DNA from: Kiritimatiellota bacterium
GTDB taxonomy: Bacteria; Verrucomicrobiota; Kiritimatiellia; JAAZAB01
NCBI GenBank assembly: GCA_008636095.1
Contig: VSJD01000266.1
Coordinates: forward strand, 1-12,057
Direction of reading: 5' to 3'
Length of the DNA stretch: 12,057 bases
The notes beneath the pieces are model-generated. The model did not search any database. It worked only from the letters and a program-made list of their open reading frames with translations, and was not told the DNA's origin. A program made the position numbers and the translations under genes. Position 1 is the stretch's first letter, and each line of letters starts with the position of its first letter. Below, one piece after another: positions 6,618-12,057 of the stretch.

Positions 6618-7583
6618 ATGACTGCAGACAATAAATTCCAATTCCTGTTGGAAAAAATTTACCGCAACAAGGGCGTAGATTTCAGCCTCTACCGCGAGGG
6701 CACTTTAAGAAGGAGAATAGATTCCAGATTACGGACAACCGGTTGCGTGGATTATCTGGAGTATGTCTCCTATCTCAATCGCAATCCGGAGGAATATGAC
6801 CGGCTGATTAAGGCGGTAACCATCAACGTTACCGAGTTTTTCCGCAATCCGGAGACTTTTCGCGCAATCCAGCAAAAGGTTTTGCCGGAGATAATAAAGC
6901 AGAAACAGGAGCATTCAGTAATCGGTCAGTTACAGGGGGGTGTAGATGCGGTTCGACAGAACCGCGGATTGCCGTTCTCTCGAACGGCCGCTACAACGGA
7001 AACCCTCAGCCCGATTCGGTTATACCGCATTCCCCCTGTAACGGAGGGGTTGCAGCATTCAAAAAAAACCATCCGGGCCTGGTGCGCCGGCGCCAGTTAT
7101 GGCGAGGAAGCCTACAGCGTTGCGATTTTGTTCTTGCAGGTTTTACAGAAAAAAAACGCTGATTATGACGTCAAAATATTGGGAACGGACATTGACCCGG
7201 ATTGCATCGTCAAAGCCAAGATTGGCCTCTATGAACCGAGCCACTTGAAAGCGATCGGCAAACATATCCTGGACAGATATTTTTCCAGGGAAGGAAAGAA
7301 CTACCGGGTCAACGACGCGGTGCGGCAACTAACCGAGTTTAAACCGCATAATATGCTCTCCGATAAGCCGTTCGATAAATTAGACTTGATTCTTTGCCGT
7401 AACGTGATAATCTACTTCACAAAACCGTTACAGACATACGTCTATAATCTGTTTGCCAGGTGTTTGAAGCCGGGCGGGTTTCTGGTACTCGGCAAAGTGG
7501 AATCGCTGTGGGGTTGTTCCCTGGGATTATTTGAAACGGTGGATAATAAGGAAAGAATCTATCGGAAGGTGAACAGCAATTAA
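6618..7583 (+). CDS. cheR: CheR-type chemotaxis protein methyltransferase, copy 2, with in-frame insertion
   Basis: This 321-residue CheR has the usual N-terminal domain (1-90; NVTEFFRNP with the conserved Arg at 76) and methyltransferase domain (about 150-321). Motifs are CAGASYGEEAYS (156-167, the canonical SAM-loop form missing in copy 1), ILGTDIDPD (187-195), LCRNVIIYF (259-267) and PGGFLVLGKVESLWG (285-299). Residues 101-148 do not belong to the family. They are encoded by a small transposon-like element with a flanking 8-bp duplication and read through without a stop. Removing 48 codons leaves 273 residues, with the interdomain linker the same length as in copy 1 (17 residues from the shared Pro90 to the conserved Trp). 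The insert falls in the linker between domains, where it may be tolerated, so activity is plausible but unproven. No clear Shine-Dalgarno precedes the ATG. Confidence 0.92.
   Translation: MTADNKFQFLLEKIYRNKGVDFSLYREGTLRRRIDSRLRTTGCVDYLEYVSYLNRNPEEYDRLIKAVTINVTEFFRNPETFRAIQQKVLPEIIKQKQEHSVIGQLQGGVDAVRQNRGLPFSRTAATTETLSPIRLYRIPPVTEGLQHSKKTIRAWCAGASYGEEAYSVAILFLQVLQKKNADYDVKILGTDIDPDCIVKAKIGLYEPSHLKAIGKHILDRYFSREGKNYRVNDAVRQLTEFKPHNMLSDKPFDKLDLILCRNVIIYFTKPLQTYVYNLFARCLKPGGFLVLGKVESLWGCSLGLFETVDNKERIYRKVNSN
6918..7053. mobile_element. IS66-like MITE inserted in frame in cheR
   Basis: A 136-bp non-autonomous element. Its termini are 22-bp imperfect inverted repeats (6918-6939 and 7032-7053; 17 of 22 positions match, the inner GTTACAGGGGG perfectly). 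The left end begins GTAA and the right end, read inward, GCAA. It is flanked by an exact 8-bp direct repeat AGCATTCA (6910-6917 and 7054-7061). GTAA-starting ends with 8-bp target duplications are hallmarks of IS66-family elements. Inside are a second arm pair (ATGCGGT 6946-6952 with ACCGCAT 7024-7030) and two perfect 7-bp hairpins with 4-nt loops (6948-6965 and 6971-6988). Element plus one duplication is 144 bp, exactly 48 codons. It encodes no transposase, so any movement would need one supplied elsewhere. Confidence 0.85.
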
Positions 7584-7618
7584 CTACTCGTCACGGATAG
7601 TACGGACAAAAAGAGCGA

Positions 7619-7724
7619 TTGTCATCCTCGCGACCAGGCTCCGCCGGAGCGCTTCGCCCAGGCAAGAAGCGGGGATCCAAAAAAATCAAGACATACTGGA
7701 TTCCCATTTTCATAGGAATGACAA
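7619..7724. repeat. Interspersed inverted repeat (TTGTCAT...ATGACAA)
   Basis: The 182-bp spacer before the receptor gene holds an element with ends TTGTCAT (7619-7625) and ATGACAA (7718-7724). Inner matching parts are GGATCCA (7673-7679) and TGGATTCC (7697-7704). It resembles the common intergenic 'GTCATCCTCGCG...GCGGGGATCCA...TGGATTCCC...GGAATGAC' repeats of many bacteria. The left arm is interrupted by about 30 bp (7634-7663) bounded by CCAGGC copies and containing the hairpin GCTCCG-C-CGGAGC, so it may be a nested insertion. The remaining spacer (7725-7751) shows nothing clear. Confidence 0.75.
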
Positions 7725-7751
7725 GCACAATACATGACGGGAGTTTATTAG

Positions 7752-7757
7752 AAGGAG
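7752..7757 (+). promoter_or_regulatory. Ribosome binding site of the receptor gene
   Basis: AAGGAG lies 8 bases before the ATG at 7766. It fixes that start over an upstream in-frame TTG at 7619, which would translate the intergenic repeat and put 49 unrelated residues before the first membrane helix. Confidence 0.85.
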
Positions 7758-7765
7758 AACAGCAA

Positions 7766-9943
7766 ATGTCAAATATATTTAAAAGAAGTTTAAAGGCCCG
7801 CGTTTTTGTGATGTTTCTGATAGTTTCGATTATCGGGGTGTCAACCCTCGGTGCGCTGGCCTATTTTGTGGGAAGCAGCATATTACAAAAAACGATCATA
7901 AATGATTACATGAATATAACCCAGGTTACCGAGGCCGCGGTGGGATCATTTATGGACTCTGTGATAGTGGAATTTGCGCTCGTAGCTGGAGACCGTTTTA
8001 TAAGAGAAACAACCGAAAAGGTGACAAACGATGACCCTGATTCGGAAAAATTACTCAAAGATCTGAATTCTTATTTAAAGGAATTTGCCCAGGTAGATCC
8101 CGACTGCCAGGAGTATTTTATTACGGATATGTCGGGCAAGATTATCGCCAGCACCGATGAAAAGCATGTCGGCATTGACCGCTCCAAAGACGAATACTTC
8201 CTGGAGGGTAAAAAAGGGGTTCATATCAAAGACGTTTATCTTTCTGACTTAACCAGTAAAATCGGCTATGTCATCTCAGGGCCATTACATTCGGCAAGCA
8301 CAAAGGAACAACTGGGAGTGTTGGGCGTCCGTTATGGTATGGCCGGTATAATTGCGGTTGTCGCCAATTACATAGGCATGGGACAGTCAGGAGAGACCTA
8401 TATTGTAAATAAAGACGGTTTAATGATTACTGATTCCAGGTTTAATAAAGATACGATCTTGAAGCAAAAGGTGGATACGGAACCGGTAAAATTTTGGCAG
8501 TCACAAAGAAAAGATATGACCGGCATATATCCTGACTATCGCGGGCAATTGACGTTGGGCGCCGCGATGGGTGAAAACCTTGCCAAGAAGTATCCCAGCC
8601 TGAGCTGGCTGGTTATATCCGAGATTGATGCCGTGGAAGTGTTCGCGCCGATCCAAAAACTGGGGCTTATGCTTCTTATCCTGGGGGTTATCATAAGTGT
8701 TGTTGTCGCGCTCATTGCCTACCTTATCGCGCGCAGTATATCAAACCCCATTACCATGCTCGCGCAGGTGGCCCAGAAGATGGGCGAAGGCGATTTAACC
8801 CACGATATAGCCGATACAACCGCCGAAGATGAAATAGGGCTTTTATCCAAATCATTCAAGCAAACCATCATCAATTTAAGGAGCATCGTTGCGCAGGCAT
8901 TGTCCACCGCCGAGCGCGTATCCTCCTCCTCCCAGGAACTTTCCTCCAGCGCCCAGGAGATGAATGCCACGGCCGAGGAGGTTGCCTCAACGGTTCAGCA
9001 GATTGCCAAGGGTGCGGAAACCACTGCCCAGCGGGTTGAGGAAACCTCCAGGGTAATGGAACAGATGAATGCCTCGGTCGGTCAGGTGGCAACCAGCGCC
9101 CAGAGCGCGGCCAGCGCCTCGGCACAGGCCAACCAGAGCGCGCAAGAGGGCGGCAAGGCCGCCAAAGAGGCCGTGGAAAAGATGAACAGAATTTACGAGA
9201 CCGTAACCGCATCCAGCGCAGTGGTTAAAAAACTGAGCGAACGCTCGGAGCAAATCAGCGATATTATCAATGTCATTACCGGCATTGCCGACCAGACCAA
9301 TCTGCTGGCCTTGAACGCTGCGATTGAGGCGGCCCGGGCCGGAGAGGCCGGGCGCGGATTTGCCGTGGTGGCGGAGGAAGTTAGAAAGCTTGCCGAAGGT
9401 TCGGCCAAGGCGGCCGACCAGATCAGCCGATTAATCAAGGAAATCCAGAAAGAAACTTTGGAAGCCGTGGGGGCCATGCAGGCGGGTTCAAAAGAAGTTA
9501 CGGAAGGCCACGTAATAATTACCAAAGCGGGCGATGCCCTGAATGAGATCGTTAAAGTTGTGGAGAGTACGGCCAGCATGGTTGAGCAGATTTCCGCTGC
9601 CAGCCAGCAGATGGCGGCCGGAACCAAGCAGGTGGTCAAAAGCGTGGATGATATCGCCTCCACCGCCGAGGAATCCGCTTCGGCCACCGAGGAAGCAAGC
9701 GCTTCCACGGAAGAGATGACGGCATCCATGCAGGAAATGTCCGTTTCGGCGCAGGAATTGGCCGAAATGGCAGTTAATTTGCGGGATGTAGTGGCGAAAT
9801 TCAAGGTTACGGAAACCGAGGGCGGGTTGAAGCCGGCTGCCCTGCCGAAAGAAGAAAAAATATTTGCGCCGAAAAAACATGTTTTAGTCGCAAAGCCGGA
9901 GGCCGACAAAAAGCACATTAAAGATAGTCAATTGCATAAGTAG
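7766..9943 (+). CDS. Methyl-accepting chemotaxis protein with dCache-type sensor
   Basis: A 725-residue transmembrane receptor. Residues 1-11 are a short basic start, TM1 is about 12-35, a periplasmic sensor spans about 40-295, TM2 about 299-322, and a HAMP linker about 322-375. The rest is a long Ala/Ser/Glu-rich coiled coil. The sensor looks like a double Cache domain ([14 protein letters not shown], 117-130; [17 protein letters not shown], 209-225), a fold that often binds amino acids or organic acids; the ligand cannot be read from sequence. The signalling hairpin tip is canonical: [20 protein letters not shown] (507-526), then [16 protein letters not shown] (529-544). Methylation-like Glu/Gln pairs within small residues occur on both arms (about 388-412 and 630-662), suitable substrates for CheR and CheD. 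The tail (681-725) is Lys/Pro/Ala-rich and lacks the NWETF-type pentapeptide. It is the only receptor in the window and sits between the cheR pair and cheW. Confidence 0.96.
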   Translation: MSNIFKRSLKARVFVMFLIVSIIGVSTLGALAYFVGSSILQKTIINDYMNITQVTEAAVGSFMDSVIVEFALVAGDRFIRETTEKVTNDDPDSEKLLKDLNSYLKEFAQVDPDCQEYFITDMSGKIIASTDEKHVGIDRSKDEYFLEGKKGVHIKDVYLSDLTSKIGYVISGPLHSASTKEQLGVLGVRYGMAGIIAVVANYIGMGQSGETYIVNKDGLMITDSRFNKDTILKQKVDTEPVKFWQSQRKDMTGIYPDYRGQLTLGAAMGENLAKKYPSLSWLVISEIDAVEVFAPIQKLGLMLLILGVIISVVVALIAYLIARSISNPITMLAQVAQKMGEGDLTHDIADTTAEDEIGLLSKSFKQTIINLRSIVAQALSTAERVSSSSQELSSSAQEMNATAEEVASTVQQIAKGAETTAQRVEETSRVMEQMNASVGQVATSAQSAASASAQANQSAQEGGKAAKEAVEKMNRIYETVTASSAVVKKLSERSEQISDIINVITGIADQTNLLALNAAIEAARAGEAGRGFAVVAEEVRKLAEGSAKAADQISRLIKEIQKETLEAVGAMQAGSKEVTEGHVIITKAGDALNEIVKVVESTASMVEQISAASQQMAAGTKQVVKSVDDIASTAEESASATEEASASTEEMTASMQEMSVSAQELAEMAVNLRDVVAKFKVTETEGGLKPAALPKEEKIFAPKKHVLVAKPEADKKHIKDSQLHK

Positions 9944-9946
9944 CCA

Positions 9947-9962
9947 TCCGTCAGCTGACGGA
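9947..9962. repeat. Perfect 16-bp palindrome after the receptor gene
   Basis: TCCGTCAGCTGACGGA is fully self-complementary and starts 3 bp after the receptor stop. It could form a stable hairpin in the mRNA, but no T-run follows, so it is not a standard intrinsic terminator. It may stabilise the transcript end or be a dispersed repeat, as its ends resemble the TCCGCC...GGCGGA hairpin at 10749-10763. Confidence 0.6.
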
Positions 9963-10017
9963 CACAAAATTCACAAATAAGAGTAATTGCTCAGGTGCTC
10001 AAGAAAGAGGAACTACA

Positions 10018-10095
10018 AAATACGCGAAAAGCGCGAAAATGGGAGAAGGTAACGAACATTTGGGTGACACCACTCTCAATCCATTTCGTGTATTT
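10018..10095. repeat. Inverted repeat in the receptor-cheW spacer
   Basis: The left arm 10018-10042 (AAATACGCGAAA...ATGG) pairs with the right arm 10081-10095 (CCATTTCGTGTATTT), with one mismatch apart from an extra 9-10 bases in the left arm. That excess arises because GCGAAAA occurs twice in tandem there (CGCGAAAA, GCGCGAAAA). No gene or clear promoter is seen in the rest of the 190-bp spacer. Confidence 0.6.
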
Positions 10096-10133
10096 GTTAA
10101 AAAAAGGCCTGAATAGTTACAGCCGAGGTTAAG

Positions 10134-10634
10134 ATGGCCAAAACGGAACTTAAATCAAAGGCCCGGGAAATGCAGTTGGTAATATTCCGACTGCGCGACG
10201 AGGAATTTGGCGTTGAGATAAGCGCGGTCTTGGAAATAACACGCCTGCTGGCGATAACCCATATTCCGGAAGCGCCCGGATTTATTGAAGGGGTAATAAA
10301 CCTGCGAGGCAAAGTTTTGGCAGTGGTTGACCTTGCCAAGCAGTTCGGCCTGAAAGAAGAAAAAGAATTGCCCAAAACCGCCCGGATAGTTGTCGTTGAA
10401 GTCCGTAATATCACCCTGGGCCTGATCGTGGATGAAGTACCGGAAGTTATCCGAATCTCCGAAGAAAAAATTGAGCCGACGCCGGAGATAATCCAGAGCG
10501 AAGTCAACCGTCATTATATCAAAGGTGTGGCCAAGCTTGACCAGCGCCTGATTATTCTTTTGGACTTAAACAGCGTCCTTTCCTTCAATGAAGTGGAAGA
10601 GGCGGGCAAGGTGGCGGAGATAGCGGAACGTTAA
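10134..10634 (+). CDS. cheW: CheW chemotaxis coupling protein
   Basis: A 166-residue soluble adaptor that links receptors to the kinase CheA. The CheW domain covers about residues 12-155: LVIFRLRDEEFGVEISAVLE opens the first beta subdomain, HIPEAPGFIEGVINLRGKVLAVVDL (about 43-67) is the conserved signature, and LGLIVDEVPEVIRI with IKGVAKLDQRLIILLDL closes the second. The tail (EVEEAGKVAEIAER) is short and charged. GAGG at 10125-10128 is a well-placed ribosome binding site. No CheA is encoded in the window, so the partner must be elsewhere. The single domain and length fit CheW and exclude CheV, which would carry a receiver domain. Confidence 0.95.
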   Translation: MAKTELKSKAREMQLVIFRLRDEEFGVEISAVLEITRLLAITHIPEAPGFIEGVINLRGKVLAVVDLAKQFGLKEEKELPKTARIVVVEVRNITLGLIVDEVPEVIRISEEKIEPTPEIIQSEVNRHYIKGVAKLDQRLIILLDLNSVLSFNEVEEAGKVAEIAER

Positions 10635-10806
10635 TAAATTCCAAGTCCCAAATTCCAGGGAAACGCAATCAATTAAAGCAAAATGAATAAAACTGATTAA
10701 AAAGTTGGATTTATTTTATCTTTGTTAGAATTTTCTGCCAGAGGCAGATCCGCCAAAGGCGGAGAATATTCCTTGGAATTTTGATTTTGAAACTTGGAAT
10801 TTATTA
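10632..10806. repeat. Inverted-repeat element with AATTCCA heptamer arms
   Basis: Arms 10632-10646 (TAATAAATTCCAAGT) and 10792-10806 are perfect 15-bp inverted copies; the left arm includes the cheW stop codon. Inside each arm the sequence continues in 7-bp steps (AATTCCA, AGTCCCA at 10637-10650; TTGGAAT, TTTGATT, TTGAAAC, TTGGAAT at 10773-10800). In the middle are two adjacent 15-nt hairpins, TCTGCC-AGA-GGCAGA (10734-10748) and TCCGCC-AAA-GGCGGA (10749-10763). It fills most of the 224-bp spacer before cheY. Confidence 0.85.
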
Positions 10807-10810
10807 GGTT

Positions 10811-10829
10811 GCGGGTAACGCCCGCGTTA
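10811..10829 (+). promoter_or_regulatory. Two mutually exclusive small hairpins in the cheY leader
   Basis: GCGGG (10811-10815) can pair with CCCGC (10821-10825), or TAACG (10816-10820) with CGTTA (10825-10829); the two stems compete for the same bases. They lie about 30 bp before the cheY start. Stems of only 5 bp make a regulatory role speculative. Confidence 0.25.
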
Positions 10830-10858
10830 GACTGTCGAATAACGAACAGGAGGCAAGC

Positions 10859-11230
10859 ATGGCAAATATTTTAATCGTGGATGACGCGTTATTTATGCGC
10901 AAGATTCTTTCGGATATTTTCAGCGAGGCCGGCCATAAGATTGTCGGCGAGGCGGAGAACGCCAAGGAAGCCGTTGAACTTTGCAAGAAGCTTAAGCCGG
11001 ATATCGTTACCATGGACATCATTATGCCGGAGATAGACGGCATTGATACGCTCAAGGCCATCAAGCAGATATTAAAATCAGATAAAGACGCCAAAATTGT
11101 GATTGTGAGCGCGATGGGTCAGCAGGATATGGTGGTTGAATCCATCCAGGCCGGCGCCAAAGATTTTATCGTCAAGCCGTTCCAGCGTTCGCAGATAACC
11201 GAGGCAATTGCCCGCCTGCTAAGGGACTGA
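10859..11230 (+). CDS. cheY: CheY-like single-domain response regulator
   Basis: A 123-residue receiver domain with no output domain, the expected diffusible output of a chemotaxis pathway. The acidic pair is D8/D9 (ILIVDDALFMRK), the phosphoryl acceptor D53 (IVTMDIIMPEIDG), the switch Ser S84 (IVIVSAMGQ) and the conserved lysine K106 (FIVKPF), so all catalytic positions are present. The layout resembles the CheY of Bacillus and Thermotoga more than that of enterics, from the VDDALFMRK and SAMGQQ segments. A strong ribosome binding site (GGAGG at about 10849-10853) precedes the ATG. The partner kinase would be CheA from elsewhere. The PAS kinase at 3824 is a less likely second donor. The target could be a flagellar switch or a pilus motor; neither is shown here. 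Confidence 0.95.
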   Translation: MANILIVDDALFMRKILSDIFSEAGHKIVGEAENAKEAVELCKKLKPDIVTMDIIMPEIDGIDTLKAIKQILKSDKDAKIVIVSAMGQQDMVVESIQAGAKDFIVKPFQRSQITEAIARLLRD

Positions 11231-11250
11231 AGCGTGCGGATAGGGGAATA

Positions 11251-11405
11251 GTGTTCAGTGTTCAGGTTTCGGGTGCGGAATAAGGTTTCAGGTGGCAGAT
11301 GTTGGGAAGTGGTGGCGGGTGGAGGATGGAGAAATAGGTTTCAGGTGTCAGGAAATCCTGAACCCCGAACCCTCGGTACTGAACACCGAACACCGAACAC
11401 CGAAA
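11251..11405. repeat. Heptamer-built inverted-repeat element before cheD
   Basis: Left units GTGTTCA (11251 and 11258), GGTTTCG and related 7-mers face right-hand units CCTGAAC (11357), CCCGAAC, ACTGAAC and three ACCGAAY copies ending at 11405. The right side keeps strict 7-bp phase from 11357. A tight turn, TCAGGAAATCCTGA, lies at about 11347-11361. The middle (about 11290-11330) is G-rich and degenerate. The element ends 16 bp before the cheD ATG. Confidence 0.82.
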
Positions 11406-11421
11406 TCAGACGAAGTACGAC

Positions 11422-11904
11422 ATGGAACCGATTAAGGTTGGCATGGCGGAATATAAGGTTGTGACAAGCCCGGCATTACTGACGAGTATCGGGCTGGGTT
11501 CCTGCATCGGCCTCGTGCTTTATGACGCCATCAATAAAATCGGCGCCTTGGCTCATATAATGCTTCCCAAGCAAAGCGAAGCCAAAAATAAATCCAACCC
11601 GGCCAAGTTTGCGGATACTTCCATTGATTTAATGCTTGCGGAGATGGAAGCGCGCGGCGCTTTCAAGCGTAATATCAAAGCCAAGCTGTTTGGTGGCGCC
11701 AACATGTTCCCAAATGTACAAGGCAAAGTCTTAATGAATGTGGGTGCAAGGAATGCGGCGGCGGTTAAAGAAGAGCTGACCAAAAGGAAAATAGCCGTCG
11801 TTGCCGAAGATTTGGGTGGGCACTGCGGGCGCACGATTGTCTTTGATACCCGGGATGGAAGCGTACGCGTGAAGACCATTAAAGGGGAAAATGTGGTGTA
11901 TTAG
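11422..11904 (+). CDS. cheD: CheD chemoreceptor glutamine deamidase
   Basis: CheD deamidates receptor glutamines to glutamates, preparing methylation sites, and in several bacteria also binds CheC. The 160-residue protein is full length. Thr21, Cys28 (TSIGLGSCIGLVLYD) and His45 (ALAHIMLP) match the Thr-Cys-His catalytic set of the family. LFGGANMF (89-96) and GGHCGRTIVFDT (132-143) are further family motifs. The ATG at 11422 gives the usual beginning (KVGMAEYKV); the ribosome binding site is weak. It is the last complete gene of the cluster. Neither CheC nor CheB appears in the window, so its regulator and the demethylating enzyme must lie elsewhere or be absent. Confidence 0.95.
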   Translation: MEPIKVGMAEYKVVTSPALLTSIGLGSCIGLVLYDAINKIGALAHIMLPKQSEAKNKSNPAKFADTSIDLMLAEMEARGAFKRNIKAKLFGGANMFPNVQGKVLMNVGARNAAAVKEELTKRKIAVVAEDLGGHCGRTIVFDTRDGSVRVKTIKGENVVY

Positions 11905-11918
11905 GAAGAATGTAGGAT

Positions 11919-12008
11919 ATTCGAAATTCGAAATTGGGACGGAATCGGAATCTTTGCTTTCATTTCCAATTTCATCTTATACGTCTTTCTAATTTCTAAT
12001 TTCCAACA
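11919..12008. repeat. Inverted-repeat element with ATTCGAA / TCTAATT heptamer arms
   Basis: ATTCGAA occurs twice in tandem at 11919-11932, followed by a variant unit. GAAATTGG (11930-11937) pairs with CCAATTTC (11966-11973). The far side has TCTAATT twice in tandem (11988-12001). The period is again 7 bp, with an A/T-rich consensus unlike the other spacers. Confidence 0.7.
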
Positions 12009-12009
12009 A

Positions 12010-12037
12010 CATCAACCATTGACCATCTACCATCGAA
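12010..12037. repeat. Four degenerate 7-mers CATYNAM directly before an ATG
   Basis: Four consecutive 7-bp units begin at 12010, 12017, 12024 and 12031 (for example CATTGAC and CATCTAC), with the last ending exactly at a possible start codon. This is the same period as the other spacers with another consensus. Confidence 0.6.
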
Positions 12038-12057
12038 ATGGCGAAACCATGGCAAAG
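12038..12057 (+). CDS. Possible start of the next gene (partial)
   Basis: An ATG at 12038 opens a frame reading MAKPWQ that runs off the right edge. No Shine-Dalgarno is visible, but other starts next to repeat elements here also lack one. Too little is present to identify a product. Confidence 0.25.

Noticed and set aside
6618..7583. Second cheR as a pseudogene because of the transposon-like insert
   Set aside because: The insert is exactly 48 codons with no stop, all catalytic motifs downstream are intact, and it falls between domains.
7619..7765. TTG-initiated extension of the receptor gene
   Set aside because: It would translate the interspersed repeat; AAGGAG at 7752-7757 and the membrane helix just after the ATG at 7766 define the true start.
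9193..9918. Long open frame of 241 residues on the reverse strand across the receptor gene
   Set aside because: It mirrors the Ala/Ser/Glu-rich coiled coil, has no family motif, and several overlapping reverse frames appear in the same region.
9947..9962. Intrinsic terminator after the receptor gene
   Set aside because: The palindrome is strong but is followed by CACAAAATTC rather than a T-run.
10705..10731. Possible sigma-70 promoter (TTGGAT, TAGAAT) before cheY
   Set aside because: The spacer is only 15 bp and the region is A/T-rich repeat, where such matches are expected by chance.
11258..11464. Short + strand open frame before cheD
   Set aside because: It translates the heptamer element and overlaps cheD in another frame; low-complexity product with no recognisable motif.

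Overview
The window reads as a compact bacterial chromosome segment with every supported gene on the + strand. It runs from a type IV pilus/type II secretion-like pair, through a sensor kinase, into a chemotaxis cluster. The phylum cannot be fixed from sequence alone. The four-helix-bundle protein with its suffix domain, the spacers packed with 7-bp-period repeats, and the mixed GC use would suit a PVC-superphylum or related candidate-phylum bacterium (Kiritimatiellota, Lentisphaerota or Omnitrophota type). That placement is an inference held with low confidence.

Layout. 1-171 is a perfect AGAGGTC heptamer array running off the left edge. 193-1401 encodes a PilX/GspK-like pilin-related surface protein. 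One base later, 1403-3586 encodes a GspE/PilB-type assembly ATPase with an unusual signal peptide and membrane anchor. 3824-4984 encodes a PAS sensor histidine kinase with a Cys-rich motif. Overlapping it by 4 bp, 4981-5619 encodes a four-helix-bundle (23S rRNA intervening-sequence-type) protein with an internal 9-bp repeat. Next come two paralogous CheR methyltransferases (5678-6493 and 6618-7583), a dCache-type methyl-accepting chemotaxis protein (7766-9943), CheW (10134-10634), CheY (10859-11230) and CheD (11422-11904). A possible next start codon lies at 12038. CheA, CheB and flagellar genes are not in the window.

How the genes fit together. The receptor would sense a periplasmic ligand. 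CheW would couple it to a CheA encoded elsewhere, CheY would be the output, and CheR with CheD would set receptor modification. The pilus-type genes at the left raise the possibility that the pathway steers pilus-driven motility, but only proximity supports this.

Most notable observations. (1) The second cheR carries a 136-bp element with 22-bp imperfect terminal inverted repeats beginning GTAA and an exact 8-bp target duplication. This is the signature of an IS66-type non-autonomous element. It adds exactly 48 in-frame codons, and removing them restores the same spacing as in the neighbouring paralog. (2) Almost every spacer of 100 bp or more holds an inverted-repeat element, and most have arms built of degenerate 7-bp units whose consensus differs between spacers. 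A 9-bp, codon-compatible relative of one unit lies inside the four-helix-bundle gene. (3) The assembly ATPase has a Sec-like signal peptide and a transmembrane helix ahead of its usual domains.
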